Below, piece by piece: positions 22,853 through 32,179 of a stretch of DNA of 64,000 bases; position 1 is the first letter of the stretch; each line of letters begins with the position of its first letter. Position numbers and translations under genes: made by a program. Source of the stretch: an uncultured Steroidobacter sp. (lineage in GTDB: Bacteria > Pseudomonadota > Gammaproteobacteria > Steroidobacterales > Steroidobacteraceae); assembly GCF_937958065.1 (NCBI RefSeq), contig NZ_CALFXI010000051.1, forward strand, positions 73,015 through 137,014. The letters run 5' to 3'. Under the pieces are notes generated by a model. The model was not told the origin of the DNA. It ran no database searches and worked only from the letters and a program-made list of their open reading frames with translations.

Positions 22853-24559
22853 CTATTTCTTTTTTAACTCATCGCGCAGCGCGCGACGCAGGATCTTGCC
22901 GACGTTGGTCTTCGGCAGCTCGTCCCGGAAATACACATGCCGGGGCACTTTGTATCCGGTGAGCTGCTGGCGCGAGAAATCGATCAGCGCCTGTTCGGTG
23001 AGCGACGGATCCTTCTTCACGACGAACAGCGCCACCACCTCGCCCGAGTGCTCATCCGGCTGCGCGACCGCGGCGACTTCGAGCACGCCGGGATGGGCGG
23101 CGATCACGCTCTCGATCTCGTTCGGATACACATTGAAGCCGGACACCAGGATCATGTCCTTCTTGCGGTCCTCGATGAACACGTAGCCCTTGGCGTCGAG
23201 CCGGCCGATGTCGCCGGTGCGCAGCCACTCGCCCATCATGACTTTCGCGGTCTCGTCCGGGCGATTCCAGTAGCCGCGCATCACTTGAGGCCCGCGAATG
23301 CAGATCTCGCCGACCTTATCGATGCCGAGATCGTTGCCGTCGTCGTCGCGGATGCTGATATCGGTGGACGGAATCGGCAGGCCGATGGAGTTGTTGAAAT
23401 CCTCGCCGAACGGATTGATACAAGCCGCCGGCGACGTTTCGGTCAATCCCCACGCTTGTGTCAGCACGTTGCCAGTGACCTTCTTCCAATGCTCGGCGAC
23501 CGAGCGCTGCACGGCCATGCCGCCGCCCAAGGTGATGCGTAGTGCGCTGAAGTCGACCTCGGAAAAGCCCGGCGTATGCAGCAGCGCGTTGAACAGCGTG
23601 TTCACGCCGCTGATGTAAGTGAAGCGGAATTTCTTCAGCTCGGCGACGAACGCCGGGAAATCACGTGGATTGACGATGAGCACGTTGTGCGCGCCCAGTT
23701 TCACGAACACCACCCAATTCCCGGTGAGCGCGAAGATGTGATACAGCGGCAAGGCGGTGATGATCGTGTCCTGGCCGACGCGCGCTGCCGTGCCGATCCA
23801 CGACTCCGCCTGCAACACGTTCGCGACGATATTCCGATGCGTCAGCATCGCGCCTTTGGCCACGCCCGTCGTGCCGCCGGTGTATTGCAGGAACGCGATG
23901 TCATCGTGACCCACTGGCACCGGTTTGAACGTCTCGAACCGGCCCCACTGCAGCGCCTTGTTGAACGGGACGGCATTCGGCAGGTGGTAGCTGGGCACCT
24001 GCTTGCGCACATGGCGCAGCACCAGATTGGCCAGCACCGACTTCGGAAAATGCAGTTGATCGCCGACGCCGGTGATGATCACGTGCTCGATCTCCGTCTT
24101 GGCGATCACATGCTCGAGCGTGTGCGCGAAGTTCTCGAGGATGACGATCGCCTTCGCGCCGGAATCCGTGAGCTGATGCTCCAGCTCGCGTGCCGTGTAC
24201 ATCGGATTGGTGTTCACGACCGTCAAGCCGGCGCGCAACGCGCCGTACAGGGCGATGGGGTACTGCAGCACGTTCGGCATCATCAGCGCGATACGGTCGC
24301 CCTTCTTCAGCTGAGCGATGTTTTGCAGGTACGCCGCGAAATCGCGCGAGAGCCGCTCGTAATCCGCGAACGTGATGGTGCGTCCCATGCTGGTGAACGC
24401 CGGATTTTCGGCGAAGCGGGCGCACGCGCCATCGACCAGCTCGACGACCGAAGCGTATTGATCCGGATTGATCCGCTCCGGCACCCCTTCCGGGTAGCTC
24501 TTCAGCCAGGGCCTGTTGGAGTCGGCGGTCATCGGCGCCCCCTGCGCGATTGCGTTCAT
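22853..24559 (-). CDS. fadD: Long-chain fatty acid-CoA ligase
   Basis: Activates fatty acids to acyl-CoA using ATP; membrane-associated cytoplasmic enzyme. 568 residues from the ATG at 24559, chosen because it overlaps the tesA stop (ATGA). Motifs: the AMP-binding QYTGGTTGVAKGAMLTHRN (about 215-233), WGLTETSP, GWLRTGDIGRLD (about 440) and the C-terminal catalytic lysine region PRHVYFRDELPKTNVGKILRR (about 535-555). Cotranscribed with tesA, which suggests joint handling of acyl thioesters. Confidence 0.93.
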   Translation of the reverse strand: MNAIAQGAPMTADSNRPWLKSYPEGVPERINPDQYASVVELVDGACARFAENPAFTSMGRTITFADYERLSRDFAAYLQNIAQLKKGDRIALMMPNVLQYPIALYGALRAGLTVVNTNPMYTARELEHQLTDSGAKAIVILENFAHTLEHVIAKTEIEHVIITGVGDQLHFPKSVLANLVLRHVRKQVPSYHLPNAVPFNKALQWGRFETFKPVPVGHDDIAFLQYTGGTTGVAKGAMLTHRNIVANVLQAESWIGTAARVGQDTIITALPLYHIFALTGNWVVFVKLGAHNVLIVNPRDFPAFVAELKKFRFTYISGVNTLFNALLHTPGFSEVDFSALRITLGGGMAVQRSVAEHWKKVTGNVLTQAWGLTETSPAACINPFGEDFNNSIGLPIPSTDISIRDDDGNDLGIDKVGEICIRGPQVMRGYWNRPDETAKVMMGEWLRTGDIGRLDAKGYVFIEDRKKDMILVSGFNVYPNEIESVIAAHPGVLEVAAVAQPDEHSGEVVALFVVKKDPSLTEQALIDFSRQQLTGYKVPRHVYFRDELPKTNVGKILRRALRDELKKK

Positions 24560-25260
24560 TTCTTCAGTACCTTGCTCAGTGCCGGCCACAGATTGTCCAG
24601 CAATTTGGGTTGTGCCGTCGCATTCGGATGGATGCCGTCGGCTTGCATCAGCGTGTCGTCGAGCGCGACGCCGTCGAGAAAGAAATCCACCAGCGGCACG
24701 TCGTATTTTTTCGCCAGCTCACCATACAGTGCGTGGAACGAATTGGCATATTCCGCACCATAATTCGGCGGCATGCGCATGCCGACCAGCACCACCTTGG
24801 CCTGCGCCGCCTGGCTGGTCTCGATCAGGTATTCGAAATTGCCACGCACCTGTTTCAGCGGCAGGCCGCGCAGGCCATCGTTGCCGCCGAGCTCGATGAC
24901 GACCACGTCGGGCTTGTGCAGCTCCAGAGCGCGAGGCAGCCGGCTGCGTGCGCCGCCCGTAGTCTCGCCGCTGATACTGGCATTGACTACGCGGTACCCG
25001 TAACCTTGCTTGGCCAGGCGCTGCTCCAGCAAGGCCACCCAGGTGGCATCCACTTTGACGCCATAGCCGGCGCTCAGGCTGTCGCCGAGGACCAGGATGG
25101 TGTGGGGCGAGGCTGCGGCGTGAACCAAACCAGGCAGCGTCAGTCCCAGCCCCAGCAGGCTGAACAGCGCCAGGCTGAAACCGATCGTGACAGCCTTGCG
25201 TAAGTTTCCGCTAAGTTTGCGATGGCAGACTGCCGCGGCCAGCGCTACACGTTCCAACAC
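24556..25260 (-). CDS. tesA: Periplasmic GDSL lysophospholipase/acyl-CoA thioesterase TesA
   Basis: SGNH-hydrolase with ILVLGDSLSAGYGV (block I, catalytic Ser), block II Gly in SISGETTGGARSRL, block III GGNDGLRG and block V DGIHPN (catalytic Asp and His). A signal-peptide-like segment ending VHAAA precedes the domain. The start is uncertain: I use the GTG at 25260, but the frame stays open to 25413 and an ATG at 25314 would overlap the ybbA start. Divergent from ybbA-ybbP, the E. coli-like arrangement. Confidence 0.88.
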   Translation of the reverse strand: MLERVALAAAVCHRKLSGNLRKAVTIGFSLALFSLLGLGLTLPGLVHAAASPHTILVLGDSLSAGYGVKVDATWVALLEQRLAKQGYGYRVVNASISGETTGGARSRLPRALELHKPDVVVIELGGNDGLRGLPLKQVRGNFEYLIETSQAAQAKVVLVGMRMPPNYGAEYANSFHALYGELAKKYDVPLVDFFLDGVALDDTLMQADGIHPNATAQPKLLDNLWPALSKVLKK

Positions 25261-25312
25261 CGGTAGCGCCCGCGATTCCGACGTGCCCAACGATCCAGAT
25301 CCAGATCCCGAC

Positions 25313-25990
25313 ATGAGCATTGCGCAACCGGTCCTCAGAGCGGAAAAAATCAGCAAGCAGGTTAGCAGCCCGGAGGGAACGCTGACCATCCTCGCCGCCG
25401 TCGATCTGAGCATTCAGGCCGGCGAGACCGTCGCCATCATCGGTGCTTCGGGCGCGGGCAAATCCACGTTGCTGGCGTTGCTGGCGGGATTGGATGAGCC
25501 GACCGACGGACGAATCTGGCTGAACGGCGCGGAGCTCACTGCACTGGATGAAGATGGACGCGCCGCGGTGCGCGCCCAGCACGTCGGCTTCGTGTTCCAG
25601 AGCTTTCATCTCGTGCCTTCGCTCACCGCGATCGAAAACGTGATGCTGCCGCTGGAGCTCGCTGGCAAATCCGGAGCGCGCGAAGCCGCGGCGGAAGTGC
25701 TTGCGAAAGTCGGTTTGACGCCGCGACGTGAGCACTATCCGCGTCAACTCTCGGGCGGCGAGCAACAACGGGTCGCGATCGCGCGGGCCTTCGTCACCAG
25801 GCCTGCGCTGCTGTTCGCGGACGAGCCGACGGGCAATCTCGATTCGGCGACGGGCGAGCGCATCATCGAATTGTTGTTCGAGCTGAACCGCGCCACTCAG
25901 ACCACGCTGGTCGTGGTCACTCACGACAATGTAATTGCGCAACGATGCGGTCGCACGATTCGCATCGACGCCGGCAGGATCGCTGCATGA
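25313..25990 (+). CDS. ybbA: ABC transporter ATP-binding protein YbbA
   Basis: A 225-residue ATPase of the LolD/MacB-like class. Walker A GASGAGKSTLLALLAG (about 44-59), Q-loop FVFQSFHLVPS, signature LSGGEQQRVAIARAF (about 147-161) and Walker B LLFADEPTG are complete. The ATG at 25313 gives the usual N-terminus. It overlaps the permease gene by 4 bases. LolD and FtsE are close relatives, but the tesA neighbour and the large FtsX-type permease identify YbbA/YbbP. Confidence 0.92.
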   Translation: MSIAQPVLRAEKISKQVSSPEGTLTILAAVDLSIQAGETVAIIGASGAGKSTLLALLAGLDEPTDGRIWLNGAELTALDEDGRAAVRAQHVGFVFQSFHLVPSLTAIENVMLPLELAGKSGAREAAAEVLAKVGLTPRREHYPRQLSGGEQQRVAIARAFVTRPALLFADEPTGNLDSATGERIIELLFELNRATQTTLVVVTHDNVIAQRCGRTIRIDAGRIAA

Positions 25991-28473
25991 GAGCGCTGAG
26001 ACTCGCGATTCTCGCACTGGCGCGCGATGGCAAGTCGGGCGAGTTGCGGGTGTTGATGCTGGCGTTGCTGGTCGCCGTGTCGGCGCTGACTGCCGTCGGA
26101 TTCTTCACGAGCCGGGTGAGCCTTGCCGTCGATCAGCAGGCCGGCGAAGTGCTGGCGGCGGATCTGCGATTGCAATCGCGCTCCGCGCTGCAGCCAGAAT
26201 ATTTTGAGATGGCCAGGCAGGCCGGCTTGAAAACGGCGGAGCTGTCGAATTTTCCGAGCGTCGTCTTCAAGGGCGAAGACAGCGCGCTGACGGCGATTCG
26301 CGCCGTCTCTCCTGAATATCCACTACGGGGTCGGGTCAAAGTCGCCGAGGTGCCATTCGGTCCGGCCCATGAAGTCGACACCATGCCGGGTCCGGGCGAA
26401 GCCTGGCTCGAAGCGCGGCTGTTCGCGCAGCTCGGCGCCAAAGTGGGTGACAAGATTCGGGTCGGAGCGAGCGAGCTCACCGCCGCCAAGGTGCTCGACT
26501 ATCGCCCCGACCAGGGCTCGCAGTTCGTCGATCTCGCGCCGACCTTGCTGATGCGGCTCGAGGATGTCGAGGCCACCGGCCTTGCGCAGGAAGGCAGTCG
26601 CATCTCGCACTTCGCATTGTTCGCTGGGGACCAGCAGGCGATTGCGGCGTTCAAGGAGCGGCTGACTCGAATCAAAAAGCCCGGCGAACGCATCGTCGAT
26701 CTGGCCGATGCCAGTCCGCAGATTCGCTCCGCCATCGACCGTGCGGGCCGATTCCTCAACCTCGCGGCGCTGGTCACGATTCTGCTGGCCGCGATTGCCG
26801 TGGCGATCTCTGCCAGGCGCTATGTTGCTCGACATCTCGATACGGTCGCGTTGATGAAGAGCATGGGCGCGCCGCAGCGGCTCGTGCTGTCGATCAGTGT
26901 GCTCGAGTTGCTGATGATCGGCTTGATCGCGGGCGTGGTCGGCGCGGTCATCGGCTATGCGGCGCAGGAAGGCATCGCATATCTGCTGAAGGATCTGGTC
27001 CGCAATGAGCTGCCGCGTCCGTCGTTGAGTGCCGGCGGCTTGGGCATCGTCACGTCGGTGCTGATCCTGATCGGCTTTGCGCTGCCGCCGCTGTTACAGC
27101 TGCGCTTCGTGCCGCCGGCTCGCGTCTTACGGCGGAACCTGGAGCCGCCACCGCTGCGCTATGCGACCGTGTACGGAACGGCACTCGCAGCGCTGGTCGC
27201 GTTGCTGGGATGGTTGGTTCGCGACGCCCAGCTGTTGCTGTATGTATTCGGCGGGACGTTCGTCACCTTCGCGGTGCTGATGCTTGCGGGCTGGTTGCTG
27301 GTACGCGCCTTGAGCGGGCTGCGGGGCAGCGTCGGTGTATCGTGGCGCTACGGCATGGCGAACATCGCGCGTCGCGGTCGCGACAGCGTGATTCAAATCG
27401 TCGCGTTCGGCCTGGGCCTGATGGTGTTGCTGTTGCTGGCGGTCGTTCGCAACGATCTCATGCAGGAGTGGCGGGCCAGCCTGCCGGAGAATGCGCCCAA
27501 TCATTTCATGATCAATATTCGTCCGGATCAGACCACGCAGGTCCGGGATTTCTTCGCCGAGCATTCGATCGCCCCGCCGCAACTGGTGCCGATGATTCGC
27601 GCCCGGCTCATCAAGATCGATGGCGCGCCGGCGAACGACCTGAAGATGAGCGATCGCGGCCGGGATTTCCTCGACCGCGAAGCGAATCTCACCTGGGCCG
27701 AGACGATGCAGGACGACAACAAGCTGGTCGCCGGCCAATGGTGGCGCCCTGGCGATGGCGGCGGGCCGCGCGTGTCGGTGGAGCTGGAAATGGCGCAAGC
27801 GTTGGGTCTGAAGCTCGGCGACGAGCTCACCTACGACGTCGCCGGCGAAACCATCACGGCTCGCGTCACCAGCTTCCGCGAAGTGCAGTGGGATTCGTTC
27901 CGGCCGAACTTCTTCATGGTCTTCTCGCCGGGCACGCTGAACGACAGCACCGGCACGTACATCACGAGCGTGCACATTCCGCGCGAGCAGCGCCCGGTGC
28001 TGATGGACTTCGTGCGTCAGTTCCCCGAAGTGACTGCCATCGACCTCGAAGCGATTCTCACGCAAGTGCGCGGCGTGATGGATAAGGCCTCATTGGCCGT
28101 GCAGTACGTGTTCGGATTCACTTTGCTCGCGGGCGTCACTGTGCTGCTCGCTGCGATTCAGGCGACTCGCGACGAGCGGCGTTACGAGAGCGCGATGTTG
28201 CGAACGTTGGGCGCGAGCCGTCGCGTTGTGTTGCAAGGCGTGGCGGCGGAGTTCACGACATTGGGCCTGCTGTCGGGCACGCTTGCGGCGATCGGTGCGA
28301 CCGCGGCGGGATATTTCCTCGCGACCAGGATCTTCAATCTCGACTACACGTTCGACATCACCGTGTGGGCGGTGGGTTTGGTCGCCGGGGCCGTGCTCGT
28401 CGGACTCAGCGGTACATTGGCGACGAGATCGGTCGTGAATCATCCGCCTGTCGCCACCTTGCGCGGTGGGTGA
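25987..28473 (+). CDS. ybbP: FtsX-family ABC permease YbbP
   Basis: An 828-residue inner-membrane permease with about ten predicted membrane helices. One lies near residues 18-38 and is followed by a long periplasmic MacB_PCD-like domain. FtsX domains then lie at about 260-380 and 710-815, with helices between and a second periplasmic domain at about 500-700. The start overlaps the ybbA stop (ATGA). The transported substrate in homologues is unsettled; proximity to tesA suggests lipid or envelope function. The stop codon abuts that of the convergent gene at 28474. Confidence 0.92.
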   Translation: MRALRLAILALARDGKSGELRVLMLALLVAVSALTAVGFFTSRVSLAVDQQAGEVLAADLRLQSRSALQPEYFEMARQAGLKTAELSNFPSVVFKGEDSALTAIRAVSPEYPLRGRVKVAEVPFGPAHEVDTMPGPGEAWLEARLFAQLGAKVGDKIRVGASELTAAKVLDYRPDQGSQFVDLAPTLLMRLEDVEATGLAQEGSRISHFALFAGDQQAIAAFKERLTRIKKPGERIVDLADASPQIRSAIDRAGRFLNLAALVTILLAAIAVAISARRYVARHLDTVALMKSMGAPQRLVLSISVLELLMIGLIAGVVGAVIGYAAQEGIAYLLKDLVRNELPRPSLSAGGLGIVTSVLILIGFALPPLLQLRFVPPARVLRRNLEPPPLRYATVYGTALAALVALLGWLVRDAQLLLYVFGGTFVTFAVLMLAGWLLVRALSGLRGSVGVSWRYGMANIARRGRDSVIQIVAFGLGLMVLLLLAVVRNDLMQEWRASLPENAPNHFMINIRPDQTTQVRDFFAEHSIAPPQLVPMIRARLIKIDGAPANDLKMSDRGRDFLDREANLTWAETMQDDNKLVAGQWWRPGDGGGPRVSVELEMAQALGLKLGDELTYDVAGETITARVTSFREVQWDSFRPNFFMVFSPGTLNDSTGTYITSVHIPREQRPVLMDFVRQFPEVTAIDLEAILTQVRGVMDKASLAVQYVFGFTLLAGVTVLLAAIQATRDERRYESAMLRTLGASRRVVLQGVAAEFTTLGLLSGTLAAIGATAAGYFLATRIFNLDYTFDITVWAVGLVAGAVLVGLSGTLATRSVVNHPPVATLRGG

Positions 28474-29274
28474 TCACTGCAAGCCGAGCATCAGCCAGCC
28501 GACCGGCTCGGTCTGGCCGCGCCAGTTGTAACCTTCGATCTTCACCAGGTAGTCGCCTGGACCGAACGCCGATGAGTTCAGGCTGAAGCGCACTTCTTTG
28601 TTGGAGTCGCGCATGATGCGTTTGATCTGCATCACGCGCACGCCATCGGTCTTGTCGATCGTGATCTGGAACTGAGAGATCTTGCCCTCGGTCGCATCGA
28701 TGCTGATGTCGAGCAGCTGCGCCGGGTCGAGCCAGCCGAGCGCGAACGTGGGCTGTTCGGGCCTGGCTTTCACCATCTGCAGTTTGTATCGCTGCACACT
28801 GCCGGGCGGTTGCATCTGCGTGCTGGTGAGCTGTTCATGAGTGCCTGCCAGCTGTTCGGAAAGCGAGCGTACCTGCAGGCCGAAGATCAGTGCCGCGCCG
28901 GCAGCGATCAGCAACCCCAGGCCGAGTCCCAATACGAGGACGCGATTGATGACGCCGCCGGCGGCGCTGCGGCGCATTTCTTCCCGGGCTTCCTCGGGAT
29001 CGAAGCCATCATCGGTTTCCTCCAGCACTGCGCGGGTCGAGCTGGAGGGGATGGCGTCGAACACGCCGGTCTCGCTGCCGTCGACGGGCCGGCGCGACAG
29101 GCGCGTTTTCAAACGCACCGGAATGGGGAGCGCCTGCAGAAAGGCCGGATTGTCGAGACAGAACTGCTCGAAGTCGCGCGCTTCGCGCACCGTCAGATCG
29201 CCGGACAGGTAGCGATCGACGACGTGCTCGTTCTCGATGTACTTGCGATCCATCCGCGTCGGCCCGATTGCCAT
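28474..29274 (-). CDS. Single-pass membrane protein with an anti-sigma-like N-terminus
   Basis: A 266-residue protein I cannot name. The first 60 residues (ENEHVVDRYLSGDLTVREARDFEQFCLDNPAF) resemble the cytoplasmic N-terminal helices of anti-sigma factors and zinc-finger-like membrane regulators, but there is no HxxxCxxC zinc motif. An acidic linker (about 72-100) is followed by one membrane helix at about 113-133 and a periplasmic beta-rich domain (about 150-266). No sigma factor gene is adjacent. A start at the second Met (29253) is possible. Confidence 0.75.
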   Translation of the reverse strand: MAIGPTRMDRKYIENEHVVDRYLSGDLTVREARDFEQFCLDNPAFLQALPIPVRLKTRLSRRPVDGSETGVFDAIPSSSTRAVLEETDDGFDPEEAREEMRRSAAGGVINRVLVLGLGLGLLIAAGAALIFGLQVRSLSEQLAGTHEQLTSTQMQPPGSVQRYKLQMVKARPEQPTFALGWLDPAQLLDISIDATEGKISQFQITIDKTDGVRVMQIKRIMRDSNKEVRFSLNSSAFGPGDYLVKIEGYNWRGQTEPVGWLMLGLQ

Positions 29275-29360
29275 AACGCGGCGCAGGTTAACAAAAGCGA
29301 GCAGGCGGAAATGTCGAGCCCGTCCTAAAAATCAGCCGATAGCCAGGCGCAGCACAAACT

Positions 29361-29996
29361 TTAGTTAGTGTCAGGGCTCGACTGAGCGGCCTCCTCCGCC
29401 ATGCACTTGGCGCACTTCGGCCAATACGGTTTGGCGATGCGATCCAGGGTCGAGCGGTTGGCGTCGGCGAAGAATTTGCGCATGGCCTGGGATTGGGGGG
29501 CGTCGGTATAGCCCAGTCCGACGATCCGCACCTGGGTCATGTCGGTGCCGGCGGGAGCCAGATAGATGACGGTCCATGTGCCTGCAACGACATCCTGATA
29601 TTTGAAATCTGCCGGTGCCTGTTTGATGCGGATTGCCAGCATCCGCTCCGGTTCGTAGGCAAGGATTTCATTGACGACGGTGTTGGCATCGCCGAGCCGG
29701 CCATTGGCATCGTAGTGGGTGCGGATGGTGCCGCCGATCCTGAAATCCACGTCCGCGTGGGCCACGCCAGTCTGTTTATAACCTTCGGCGGTCGTGAAGA
29801 TGCGCCACACCTCGGCCGGCGATGCGTTGATGAACCCCTCGGTGACCTGCGGCTCGGCTGCCAGCGTGGCTTGCGACCAGCCTCCGGCCACACTCAGAAC
29901 GACCACGGCAAGGGCCCGTGCCCAGCCTTGTAACAAACCGGTGCAACGCGCGGAAACGCTTGTTTCAACAGGGAAGTGTGGCTTCTTACTCATCAT
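29361..29996 (-). CDS. Secreted SRPBCC/AHSA1-like protein
   Basis: A 211-residue protein with an N-terminal signal or membrane segment (hydrophobic about 24-46, cleavage near TLAAEP) followed by a START-like fold: EGFINASPAEVWRIFTTAEGYKQTGVAHADVDFRIGGTIRTHYDANGRLG and TWTVIYLAPAGTDMTQVRIVGLGYTD. Such domains bind hydrophobic ligands. Two Cys near the C-terminus (CAKC) could form a disulfide or bind metal. Ligand and role unknown. Confidence 0.8.
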   Translation of the reverse strand: MMSKKPHFPVETSVSARCTGLLQGWARALAVVVLSVAGGWSQATLAAEPQVTEGFINASPAEVWRIFTTAEGYKQTGVAHADVDFRIGGTIRTHYDANGRLGDANTVVNEILAYEPERMLAIRIKQAPADFKYQDVVAGTWTVIYLAPAGTDMTQVRIVGLGYTDAPQSQAMRKFFADANRSTLDRIAKPYWPKCAKCMAEEAAQSSPDTN

Positions 29997-30124
29997 TCTT
30001 GCAGACCTCTGGCCGATACTGCGATGCTTGGTCGGCTGGTGTAATGCCCCGACGGGCCGGATTCATGGCACGGATATAAGTAGTAATTATCGACTGGATA
30101 TCCCTCGACTGGCAGTGGCTTCGC

Positions 30125-31405
30125 ATGATTCTCACCCTCGAAGTGACCGGCCCGCAGGCCCAGGCCATGGGCAGCGCCGGTCGCAAGGTCTTCAAGGCCA
30201 TCGGCGGCACCATCGGGCGCCTGCCGGACAATGATTGGGTGTTCCCCGACCCGTATGTGTCGGGCCGGCATGCATTGATCCGCTACGTCAACGGCAAGTT
30301 CTTCGTCGAAGACACCAGCACCAACGGTGTGTTCATCAATTCGCGCGACAATCGCATGACGCGAGGACAGCCGCAGCAGTTGCGCAATGGCGACGTGCTG
30401 TACATCGATGCGTATCAGATCAATGTTTCCATCCAGAACGAGGCCGGCGCGGATGCGCCCAACGATCCTTTTTCGGGAGTGAAGAACGGGCCGAAGCTGG
30501 TGCCACCGCCGCGTCGTGGATGGGAAGACAACCGGCACGCGACGATCCTGCAGGATTCGACCGCCAGGGCCGATGAGGACGAGGATGAGGAGGACGAGGC
30601 CGACGAGGATCACGCCACCGAATGGTACGGCATGGCCGAGGTGATCCAGCCGAAGCAGCCGGCTCCCGCCCGCCCCCGCCCCGAGGTTGTAAAGTCCACA
30701 GTCGCAATCCAGACACCGCCTCGTCCGCAGCCGCAACGACCCGCGCCCGTTGCCAAAGCCGTTCCGAAAGCCGGCACCAGAGAAGTACCTGCGCCGCCGC
30801 CACCGCCGGGCAAGGACTCGTACCTGCGAGCCCTGTTCGATGCAGCGGGGATCGAAGGTCTGGAACCGAGCGCCGAAAACGCGCGTATGCTTGGGGATAT
30901 TTTGCGGATCGCGCTCGCCGGGGTGATGGATGCTTTGCGAACGCGCGAGCGCTTGAAGGATGAATTGCGCATGCGGGGCACCTCGTTCAAGGCGGCAGCC
31001 AACAATCCGTTGAAGTTCTCGGCGAACGTCGAGGACGCTTTCCACAATCTGCTGGTGAAGCAGAATCCCGCCTATCTGCCGCCGGCCGATGCTTTCGAGG
31101 AGGCGTTTCGGGACGTGCGCGATCATCACTCGGCGCTGCTGGTGGCGCTGCGGCTGGCGTTCGAATCCATGCTGTCGCAGTTCGATCCGCAGCGCATGCA
31201 GGACGAGTTCGACCGGCAGATGAAAGGCTCCATCCTCGGCGTGCCGGCCAAGCTGCGGTACTGGGATCTGTATCGAGACAAGTTCGGCGAGCTGAGCAAG
31301 GATGCTGAAACCAGCTTTCGCAGTCTGTTCGGCGACGCGTTCACGCGCGCCTATGAGGAACATCTGGAGCGGCTGAAGAAATCCAGCCGGCCGATGGGGC
31401 AGTGA
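30125..31405 (+). CDS. FHA domain protein, type VI secretion TagH-like
   Basis: A 426-residue cytoplasmic protein. The FHA phosphothreonine-binding domain is at about 20-100 (GGTIGRLPDNDWVFPDPYVSGRHALI, STNGVFIN). A disordered acidic and Pro-rich linker (about 130-235) is followed by the C-terminal domain found in type VI secretion FHA proteins (EPSAENARMLGDILRIALAGVMDALRTRERLKDELR to the end). It overlaps the PP2C gene by 4 bases and is two genes upstream of a Ser/Thr kinase, the PpkA-PppA-Fha regulatory set of type VI secretion. No T6SS structural gene is nearby. Confidence 0.88.
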   Translation: MILTLEVTGPQAQAMGSAGRKVFKAIGGTIGRLPDNDWVFPDPYVSGRHALIRYVNGKFFVEDTSTNGVFINSRDNRMTRGQPQQLRNGDVLYIDAYQINVSIQNEAGADAPNDPFSGVKNGPKLVPPPRRGWEDNRHATILQDSTARADEDEDEEDEADEDHATEWYGMAEVIQPKQPAPARPRPEVVKSTVAIQTPPRPQPQRPAPVAKAVPKAGTREVPAPPPPPGKDSYLRALFDAAGIEGLEPSAENARMLGDILRIALAGVMDALRTRERLKDELRMRGTSFKAAANNPLKFSANVEDAFHNLLVKQNPAYLPPADAFEEAFRDVRDHHSALLVALRLAFESMLSQFDPQRMQDEFDRQMKGSILGVPAKLRYWDLYRDKFGELSKDAETSFRSLFGDAFTRAYEEHLERLKKSSRPMGQ

Positions 31406-32136
31406 CCTTCATGGATGAAACATTGGTGGAAGAGGACATTCAACCCGTCTACGTCTCCGCGGGCATCACCGACGTGGGTCGCCTGCGGGCGACGAATCAG
31501 GATGCCTTCGTCGAGTTGCAGGGCGCCGGTGTGTGGGCTGTGGCCGACGGCATGGGGGGCTATCGCGACGGTGACGTCGCCAGCCGGATGGTTTGCGAAG
31601 GATTGCAGCTGTTGACCGGCGCCGGCGCACTGGACGAAGCGGCAGGGGCCGTGCGCCAGCGCATGAGTGAGGTAAACCGTCGTTTGTACGAAGCGTCGGT
31701 GAGGCCTATCAATCCCATCGTCAGTGGCAGCACCGTGGTGGTCATGCTGGTCCGGCGTACCGAGCTTGCGGTGCTGTGGGCGGGTGACAGCCGCGTGTAT
31801 CGTTGGCGCCAGGGTCAGCTCACCCAGTTGACGACGGATCACACGTGGGCGGCCGAGCTGAACTTGCAGCATCCCGACGAAGAAGCGGACCACGCCATCA
31901 CTCGCGCGGTCGGCGGCGAAGCCGCGTTGACACTCGATATCCGCAAGGACCGGGTGCGGCTCGGAGATCGCTATCTGCTCTGTTCGGATGGCCTGACCCG
32001 AGAGCTGAACGACGCGCAGATCGCGGCGGCATTGGCCGCCGGCGACGTGAAAGCAGCCGCCCGGCAACTGATCGACGCTACTTTGAAAGCGGGTGCGCGC
32101 GACAATGTGACCGTCGTCATCGTCGAAGCCACGTGA
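31402..32136 (+). CDS. PP2C-type Ser/Thr phosphatase (PppA-like)
   Basis: A 244-residue PPM phosphatase: TDVGRLRATNQDAF (about 23-36), AVADGMGGYRDGDVAS (about 49-64), WAGDSRVYRWRQGQ (about 127-140), LLCSDGLTREL (about 192) and DNVTVVIVEA at the C-terminus. A GTG start at 31402 overlaps the FHA gene stop; an ATG at 31411 is an alternative. It is expected to reverse phosphorylation by the kinase encoded 43 bp downstream. Confidence 0.92.
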   Translation: MTFMDETLVEEDIQPVYVSAGITDVGRLRATNQDAFVELQGAGVWAVADGMGGYRDGDVASRMVCEGLQLLTGAGALDEAAGAVRQRMSEVNRRLYEASVRPINPIVSGSTVVVMLVRRTELAVLWAGDSRVYRWRQGQLTQLTTDHTWAAELNLQHPDEEADHAITRAVGGEAALTLDIRKDRVRLGDRYLLCSDGLTRELNDAQIAAALAAGDVKAAARQLIDATLKAGARDNVTVVIVEAT

Positions 32137-32179
32137 CAGGCAGGGGAAGCGGATTGCCTGTACAAGTGTCGTCGCCCGT

